Positions 57,832-64,000 of a stretch of 64,000 bases of DNA are shown here, in pieces. Each line of letters starts with the position of its first letter. The stretch's first letter is position 1. Source of the DNA: Babylonia areolata. Taxonomy: Eukaryota; Mollusca; Gastropoda; Neogastropoda; Buccinidae. The DNA lies in the NCBI RefSeq assembly GCF_041734735.1, contig NC_134900.1:36761800-36825799 (forward strand), given 5' to 3'. The notes beneath the pieces were generated by a model. It had not been told where the DNA came from. It did not search any database and was given only the letters and a program-made list of their open reading frames with translations. The translations under genes and the position numbers were made by a program.

Positions 57832-60589
57832 GTGAGTCAGGTCTTCAGGTGTGGTTGTGGTTCTGTGCAGTACGGAAGGCAGGCGTCTTGGTTTTGATTC
57901 AGTAAGTGTCTGGGTTGTTGTTGTTGTTTTTGTGCAAAATGCTTGGTTTGGTTTTGTATAACGGGCAAATGTCTTGGTTTTACTTTTAGTTTGGTTAGAA
58001 GACAAGTAAAGTGGTGGTGGGAGTGTGTGTGTGTGTGAGGGGGGGGGGGGATAGCCAAGGGCAAGTGTCTTGGTTTAGTTTGGTTAAAAAGGCAAGTTAA
58101 GTGTCTGGGTTTTTTGGTGCAAAAAATTTGGTTTTGCTTTGTATATAGGGCAAGTGTCTTGGTTTTAGTTTTGTTAGGTTTCTAGGTTTTGATTTGGTTA
58201 GAAGACAAGTTAAGTGTCTGTGTTTTTTTTTGTGCAAAAAGTTTTGTTTTGTTTTGTATATATAATATATATGATATAGCAAGTGCCTTGGTTTTAGTTT
58301 GGTTGGAAGGCGAGTGTCTAGGCTTTATTTTGTTTAGAAGGCAAATGTTTAGATTTTATTTTTCCATAGAGAACAATGTTGAATCTAAAACAAGGGCATG
58401 CACGCACATTCGCATCTTTAAAGCACCCAGACACACACACACACACAATTTGAGCTCAAGCACGCCTGCGCATGCACAACACATGCACACACAGATTCTA
58501 TACACACCCACCCGCACGCATGAATATAGATGATTATATACATGTACATGATACTTGAATTAAGGTGCACACATTGAGAACAAATACTTACAGTGATGGG
58601 ACACTGTGGCAGAACTGGTCAGCCGATTAACCAAATCCAGTGTTCACCAGTGATGAAGGTCCAAGGCATGGTATGGTGTCCTTGGGAAGGGTACCATACT
58701 CTGATTTTTCCCACTCCACCAGGGTGTGAACGGGTACCTGACTTTGGATGGGGAAGGTTAAAACAGTGAGAGGAGAGGATTTGGCCCCACCTTCCTATGC
58801 CGAGCCCTAGACACAGTGGATATGGATTCTCTGCCCCTATTATGGCTGCCAAATGTTATTGGACCTTTAATCATTCAGCCCTGCACACGTGCATTGCTCT
58901 GGCATCGGCATTTATCCCGTCTTTTGTGTTTGTATTACTCTTTGTGCCACAACAGATTTCTCTGTGTGAAATTCGGGCTGCTCTCCCCAGGGAGAGTGAG
59001 TCGCTACTTGACAGCGCCACCCATTTTTTTTGTATTTTTTTCTGCCTGCAATTTTATTTGTTTTCCTATCGAAGTGGAATTTTTCTACAGAATTTTGCTG
59101 GGGACAACCCTTTTGTTGCCGTGGGTCCCTTTTACGTGAGCTAAATGCATGCTGCACATGGGTCCTTGGTTTATTGTTTCATCTGAATGACTAGCGTCCA
59201 GACCACCACTCAAGGTCTAGTGGAGGGGGGAGAAAATACTGAGGATTGCCAGTATGATTCAAACCAGTGCGCTCAGATTCTCTTGCTTCCAAGGTGGACA
59301 TGTTACCTCTAGTCTAGGCCAACACTTCACGCTTGGTTTTCCTAATCCTACATATCTTCATAAACTGCAAAGAAAGGGATCTAACCTACACCAAATCCGG
59401 ATGTGTCCACACATATTCTGGATGATAAATGGTATATTTTCTGCATTTATTCGTCATCTACACGGCATGAAAGCCTGCTGAGGCTGTGAACTCCCCAGTG
59501 TTAAAAATGGGTTTACCTTTTCTTTTCTTTTTCCCTAACAGTGACACAATTTAAGTAACAACAAACATGACTAATCACCCTTCAAAACGTGCAAGTATGT
59601 CACTGACTGATTGCAGGTGACAATAACAACAACACCCTTCAAAATTCACACGTATGTATGTGCATTGACTGACACAGGTGACGCAGTGCAATGCAGCCCA
59701 CGCCAGTCTGGGGCCGGGGGAGCCCCCCCATAGCTACCCCCGTATCATGGCCGCCCGGGGATTGCGGCACTTTGGGCTGGTGACCCGCCGGCTCATCTGC
59801 CTGAGTCTGACGGCCACCCTGGCCCTGCTGGCCCTGGGCTGGGAGACTCGAACCCCCTACAGCCTGACGCTCATGTTCACCGTGCTGCCTCTCGAGGCTG
59901 CCACCCTCAGCCTTTTCTGGGAGTTGGGGGACCGCCTGGGGGGCACCTGCACCGCCTACGCCATGATCTCCCCTGTCACCGCTCTGAGGTGGGTGCACGC
60001 AATCCCAGGTGTGGTGAGTATAGATTTTGATAGATATATAAGATATATGTGGACTATCTTCTTCACTTTCATTGCTCTGAGGTGGTTGCAAGCTTAGGTG
60101 TGGTGAGTATACATGTTGTATAGGCTCCCCTCCACACACAACACGTCAACAACTCACACTGAAAATAGAAACAAGCATACACCTGCACTGTCGCAGGCAT
60201 CTGGAGATCAGTTGAAGGCAGTTTTAAACAGACGAGTCTTGAGGTTGGTTTTGAAGCTGGAAATGGACTTTGAGCGTCTTACTTCACACGGCAAGGAGTT
60301 CCACAGGATGGGGGCAGTGAATACAAAGGATTTTTTACCAAAGGACTTAGTCGTGACATTCATATAGTAATGATATACGCTATCTTACCTGTCACTGATC
60401 TCAGGTGGGTGCAAGCTTTGGTGTGGTGAGTATGTGTATGGAGTATATACATGAGTATACTGAAGGCAGCTGTCTGGTGGCGCTACCCAGGTAGGCAGCC
60501 TGTTGTGCAGATGTCGCTGTGTTGGTAAAGCGTTTTGCACTTTGGTCTCCGACTGAAGGTAGGCGCTATGTAAGCTTGTACCAAAGATA

Positions 60590-60635
<46 letters not shown>

Positions 60636-60751
60636 CTGTACTTGTTATTTTGTGTGGTGTATATTGTACTTTTATGCAAGTATGTTCACACACCGATACT
60701 CAAACACACAGACACACACACAGACACACACAGACACACACAGACACACAG

Positions 60752-60784
<33 letters not shown>

Positions 60785-61294
60785 CACACACATGTATACT
60801 GTACCAATTTTTTTTTTTTTTTTTTTTGAATTAGTGAATACCACAAGCTCCCAGACTGAAAGCTTCAGTATGTGATAGTACTATCATTTGCAGTGTTTGT
60901 GTACTGGTTTGTTTTTGTTTATTTGTGGGGGCAGGGGGGGTGAAAAGAGAGAGTGTGTGTGTGTGTGTGTGTGTGTTTCAGTATTGTTTTGTTTTGTTTT
61001 GCTTTTTTTTTTTTTTTTTTTTTTTGCTGGTGATGTGTGAGTGGGGGATGAGGTGGGGTGCGGAATCAGGTTGTATTTTTGAGAAGAGGGTAAGCTTCCT
61101 CATTTTATATATGTATATATATAACACAGATAGATAGATCAGTAGATAGATAGATAAATATTATACAGATAGATAGATCATAATAGATAGATAGATAGAG
61201 AATACAGAATACTTTATTATCTCAACAAGAGAAATTCATTCATTTTTGTGGTGTAAAACTCCCACTCTAATGCAGATGGATATATAACACACAC

Positions 61295-61328
<34 letters not shown>

Positions 61329-61378
61329 TAGGGGACAACAACGATACCTATCTGAAGCCTATCTATATCGGTATTTAC

Positions 61379-61438
<60 letters not shown>

Positions 61439-62697
61439 TCAACAACGCTATGTCAGGAGACAGCAGTGGCTGAGGCAACAGCTGGTGAACAGGAAAATCA
61501 ATGTGCCCAGCGGTTCAAGGGAGGTAAAAAAGCAATCTTCTTTTCAAAACGTCCACAGACGCTTTTCTTTGCCGCTGACGCGTGAACAACCACCCTCCAC
61601 CCTGACCCGACCTTACCACTCCAGAACACTTGGAGCCAACAGATGTTTCATGAATATTGGAGAATAAGTGTGTGTGTTGTGTATGGATTTTAGACAGATT
61701 ATTTTTATAGTGTGTGTGCATATATATATATATATATATATTTTTTTTTTTTATATAGATAGAGATGTATAGATATATATTATGAATCAAGGAGGGGAAA
61801 AGTGTGGGGCCTTTTTTTTAAAGGGGGTGTGGGGGGTGGGAGAGGGGAATCCAGTGACTAGAGAATGATTGCTTCCAGTTTCTTTGCCTGTATACATAAG
61901 TATATCCACATATTCTTGTGATTGTACGCAATAGAGATGTCAGGATTTGACTGTTGTTCATTAATGTAGCGTGTGCACATGCTTTTGTAAACATGTATAC
62001 AGTTTGTGTGCATGCAATAAAGAATGTGAAGATATGATTATTGTTGGTTAATCTAAAGTGCGTGTGTGTTTTAATGGGCGTGTGTGCACACATTCTTATT
62101 TAACACAACAAAAATGCCTCCCAGAAATGACTGTCATTTATTGAAAATCTGATTCATTTCCCCTTTGCTCAGCATCACTTTCCTCTCCTTCCCCAGTCCA
62201 GACGATGGTGCCACCTTCCTGTCAGTAGCAGTGGTTCAGAAGGTGTTTTTAATGTATATATGGAGATTTTCATGCACCCTGTATATAAAACAAGTTGATT
62301 CTTGCCTTCGTTCCTTTAGTTAAAAAAAAAAAAATGTTGTTGTTGTGGTTGTTTTGTGTATTTATTTATTTGATGACTTATCCATATATTTGTTTATGTG
62401 TCTTTTTTTAATTTTTTTTTTCCACAAGGCCTGACTAAGCTCATTTGGGTTACACTACTGTAGTGTAGCATATATGGAGTTGTCCAAACGCTGGTGGCCT
62501 TAGTGGTCGGCGAGGCTCTAAGCACCAAAATGTGATTTTATGTGTCTGAACGCTGTGATGCTTCCTTGAGTAACTAAACTGAACTGAAGTGAACTGAACT
62601 GAACCTCCTCCCCCAGCCCAGACGATAGTGCCACCTTGATGTCGGCAGCAGCAGTTCAGGAGATGATGTTACAACCTATATACGGAGATTTTCATGC

Positions 62698-62746
<49 letters not shown>

Positions 62747-63716
62747 AGTTGATTCTTTCCTTCTTTCATTTACTTTTTATTTATTAATTTCTTTCTTAAT
62801 TTATTTATTCATTCATTTTGATGTGTTATCCATTTATTTGTTTGTGTATCTTTTTTCTTTTCTTTTTTTTTCCCCTCAAGGCCTGACTAAGCGCATTGGG
62901 TTACACTGCTGGTCAGGCATCTGCTTAGCAGATGTGATGTAGCATATAATATGGATTTGTGTGAACGCTATGATGCCTCCTTGAGCAAATCAACTGAACT
63001 GAACTGAACTGAACCTCCTCCCCCAGCCCAGACAATAGTGCCACCTTGATGTCGGCAGCAGCAGTTCAGGAGATGATGTTACAACCTTTATATGGAGATT
63101 TTCATGCCCCCTATATATCAAGCTTAGCCATTTGTGGACTGCGATTCTCAAACTAGAAGGCAAGATTGCACTGGCTCTTAGTGCTCTTAGTGCTGCAGCC
63201 TTGGGGGCTAGTTGGCCTTTGGGAACCATCCCAACGCCGGCTGTCCTGAAACCTTGTTGGCCGAGAGAGTGGTGATGTAACTTGGGCAAGGTATTCTCCA
63301 CTATCATCAAACTCTAGCCCAGATAGTTGGGACAGCAGTTGCCTCCTCTGCTGTTCTGATGGTCATAGTCAGAGAAGACTGACTATCATACATACATATA
63401 TATATATATCAAGTTGATTCTTTCTTTCCTTCCTCCCCCAGGCCAGACGATGGCGCCACCTTGATGTCGGCGGCGGCGGTGCAGGAGATGACGTCGCGGG
63501 CCATGTCGACGCTGGCCCAGGTGCAGCACTTCTTCGCCTTCCACATGCTGGCCAACTTCGGCTGCGACCTCTCCACCTCTGGCCACAACCAGGAGTCGGT
63601 GCACAGCAAGCTGTCCTCCTTCTTTGCGCAGAGGACGGGCGAGGGGCCCCGCTACGACACCTACCTCCTCTACTACAGCGGGGACGTCTTTGAGAACGGC
63701 GACTGGGCGTTTGCTG
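56860..63716 (+). CDS. TMEM168: TMEM168, transmembrane protein 168 (partial; continues past 64000)
   Basis: Multi-pass membrane protein of poorly known function. Coding exons 56860-57831, 59678-59988 and 63442-63716 join in matching phase to 519 codons plus one base (human total about 697). Residues 1-324 hold most of the hydrophobic segments (LVLLVALGLGLYTQW, LLSFVAITAMFVFAIS, VVFHLWVGCLIGILAY and others). Exon 2 has RIMAARGLRHFGLVTRRLI (human RIMASKGMRHFCLISEQLV) and LFWELGDRLGGTCTAYAMI. Exon 3 opens the soluble part (QHFFAFHMLANFGCDLSTSG, GPRYDTYLLYYSGDVFENGD). Codon use is GC-rich, unlike the AT-rich surroundings. The rest of the soluble domain lies beyond the window. Confidence 0.92.
57832..58928. 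other. TMEM168 intron 1, first part
   Basis: A weak tandem of ~75-bp units containing ggcaagtgtcttggttttag and tttggttagaagacaagttaag from about 57900 to 58345, with G runs near 58040. Then CA-rich DNA at 58425-58510. No nested gene was seen. Confidence 0.55.
58929..59330 (-). repeat. tRNA-derived SINE, family B, full length
   Basis: gccacaacagatttctctg, body with gacagcgccaccc and ttttctacagaattttgctg, and a degraded tRNA-like head at the right (ccaaggtggacatgttacct). It lies in TMEM168 intron 1, opposite to the gene. Confidence 0.9.
59678..59988 (+). CDS. TMEM168: TMEM168 coding exon 2
   Basis: Acceptor actgacacag, donor GTGGGT, 311 nt. Encodes VTQCNAAHASLGPGEPPHSY, then the well conserved RIMAARGLRHF block and two further hydrophobic segments. 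The donor edge is copied twice downstream (ends 60081 and 60394). Confidence 0.92.
59989..60398 (+). repeat. Two copies of the TMEM168 exon 2 donor edge
   Basis: tgctctgag/gtggttgcaagc, ending at 60081, and ctgatctcag/gtgggtgcaagc, ending at 60394, repeat the real edge cgctctgag/gtgggtgcacgc at 59988 together with the following aggtgtggtgagtat. The basic unit is about 93 bp; the second unit is enlarged by an inserted repeat at about 60130-60360. Confidence 0.85.
60140..60360 (+). repeat. Unassigned interspersed repeat piece
   Basis: ggagatcagttgaaggcagttttaaacaga, cgagtcttgaggttggtttt, aaggagttccacaggatggg: wording of a repeat common in marine invertebrates (from memory). It resembles part of 49780-49890. 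Confidence 0.5.
60505..60590. repeat. Family E SINE-like fragment, reverse of the copy at 22862
   Basis: aaagcgttttgcactttggtc, tccgactgaaggtaggcgct, atgtaagcttg: the complement of the 5' part of family E. Confidence 0.65.
60590..60834. repeat. TG and CA microsatellites with T run
   Basis: (TG)21 or so at 60592-60633, an imperfect (CA)n/(CAGA)n tract at 60700-60782, and a T run at 60808-60828. Confidence 0.9.
61113..61440. repeat. TAGA and TA microsatellites
   Basis: (TAGA)n at 61128-61200, TA at 61294-61314 followed by TG, and an uninterrupted (TA)n of about 58 bp at 61378-61436. Confidence 0.9.
62428..62600. repeat. Family D SINE tail
   Basis: aaggcctgactaagctcatt, gggttacactactgtag, ctgtgatgcttccttgag, then a ctgaactgaa run. 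The same tail is at 62876-63013, and both are inside the 415-bp repeat. Confidence 0.7.
62703..62744. repeat. TA microsatellite
   Basis: (TA)21 or so, inside the second 415-bp unit. Confidence 0.92.
62876..63013. repeat. Family D SINE tail
   Basis: aaggcctgactaagcgcatt, gggttacactgctggtcagg, catctgcttagcagatgtga, then ctccttgag and a (CTGAA)n run. It is fuller than the copy at 62428. Confidence 0.75.
63119..63395. repeat. SINE-like repeat, family C
   Basis: The better preserved of the two family C copies, with actagaaggcaagattgcac, ggcctttgggaaccatccca, cagcagttgcctcctctgct and agaagactgactatcatac. Inserted in the last 415-bp unit, about 45 bp upstream of the true exon 3 acceptor. Confidence 0.75.
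63442..63716 (+). CDS. TMEM168: TMEM168 coding exon 3
   Basis: Acceptor ttcctcccccag, donor GTATGT, 275 nt, phase 2 to phase 1. Starts with the last base of Arg then PDDGATLMSAAAVQEMTSRA and covers the start of the cytosolic or lumenal soluble domain, close to human ([20 protein letters not shown] is VHSKLSSFFAQRTGEGPRYD here). Both exon edges are duplicated in the flanking introns. Confidence 0.92.
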
Positions 63717-63869
63717 GTATGTTGTGTTTGGTGGAGTGTGGTTGGGGTTTGGTGTGTGTGTGGGGGGGAAGGGAGAGGGCGGGGGGTGTGGGGGGGTGTC
63801 TGTGTGTTTGGTTTATTTATGGGTGGGTCGGTGAGTGTTTCTTTGTGTTTGTGTGGGTTTTTTATGTGT

Positions 63870-63918
63870 GTGTACTACAGTGGAGACATCTTGGAGAATG
63901 GCGACTGGGCTTTTGCTG
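63870..63918 (+). repeat. Copy of the TMEM168 exon 3 donor edge
   Basis: tactacagtggagacatctt, ggagaatggcgactgggctt, ttgctg/gtatgttgt repeats the end of exon 3 (real edge 63716/63717) 202 bp downstream. The frame stays open (YYSGDILENGDWAFA) and most differences are at third positions. Confidence 0.9.
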
Positions 63919-64000
63919 GTATGTTGTCTGGTGGGGTTGGGGTTGGGAGGGTTGGGGTAGGGTGTTTGGTTTGTGTGGGTTGGTGGGTGGGTGTTCCTGT

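Larger units (their letters stand above)
62190..63441 (+). repeat. Three ~415-bp tandem copies of the TMEM168 exon 3 acceptor edge
   Basis: Copies of ccag/.ccagacgat.gtgccacc followed by ttgatgtcggcagcagcagt start at 62198, 62618 and 63028; the real exon codon CCA is at 63443, so spacing is 420, 410 and 415 bp. Each unit continues with ggagattttcatgcacccta, a TA tract, caagttgattctttccttc and a filler. Unit fillers differ: family D tails in the first two, a family C SINE in the third. The exon-like part is about 50-60 nt. Confidence 0.93.

Noticed and set aside
63442-63716. The exon-like copies at 62198, 62618 and 63028 as extra TMEM168 exons
   Set aside because: Only the first 50-60 nt are present, no donor follows in place, and the frame is lost soon after.

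Overview
The window reads as gastropod (probably caenogastropod) nuclear DNA. The evidence is spliced genes of animal type, very many CA/TG, AT and trinucleotide microsatellites, minisatellites, and several tRNA-derived SINE families of a kind I associate with marine snails. The phylum is inferred from memory of those repeats and from the gene content; no search was run.

Two host genes can be read exon by exon, arranged head to head about 3.9 kb apart. CEP41 (centrosomal/ciliary protein of 41 kDa, rhodanese-like) lies on the minus strand from 52985 down to 17703. Ten coding exons join with matching phase at every junction into 354 codons. TMEM168 (multi-pass membrane protein) lies on the plus strand from 56860. 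Three coding exons are seen and the gene runs off the right edge. One possible further exon, resembling the end of an immunoglobulin domain, lies at 1999-2114.

Layout: 1-6.4 kb holds SINEs, a LINE tail and low-complexity DNA. 6.4-11.6 kb is a large element with inverted terminal repeats and no assigned family. 13.27-16.37 kb is a reduced DIRS-like retroelement fossil. 17.7-27.8 kb holds CEP41 exons 10 to 4, minisatellites and SINEs. 27.8-51.5 kb is the giant CEP41 intron 3, with nested SINEs, a stretch of apparently poor-quality consensus (32.7-38.4 kb), a ~10 kb DIRS-like fossil interrupted by a Kolobok/Mutator-like and a piggyBac DNA transposon placed side by side at TTAA, a hAT-like MITE and a 60-bp minisatellite. 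51.5-53 kb holds CEP41 exons 3 to 1, 53-56.86 kb is intergenic, and 56.86-64 kb is TMEM168.

The most unusual signal is that tandem duplications straddle exon edges again and again. They occur at the CEP41 exon 6 acceptor, the CEP41 exon 10 acceptor (grown into a ~1.75 kb minisatellite in which each unit carries a decoy acceptor), the TMEM168 exon 2 donor, the TMEM168 exon 3 acceptor (three ~415-bp copies) and the TMEM168 exon 3 donor. No pathway links the two host genes; the rest is mobile or simple repeat DNA.
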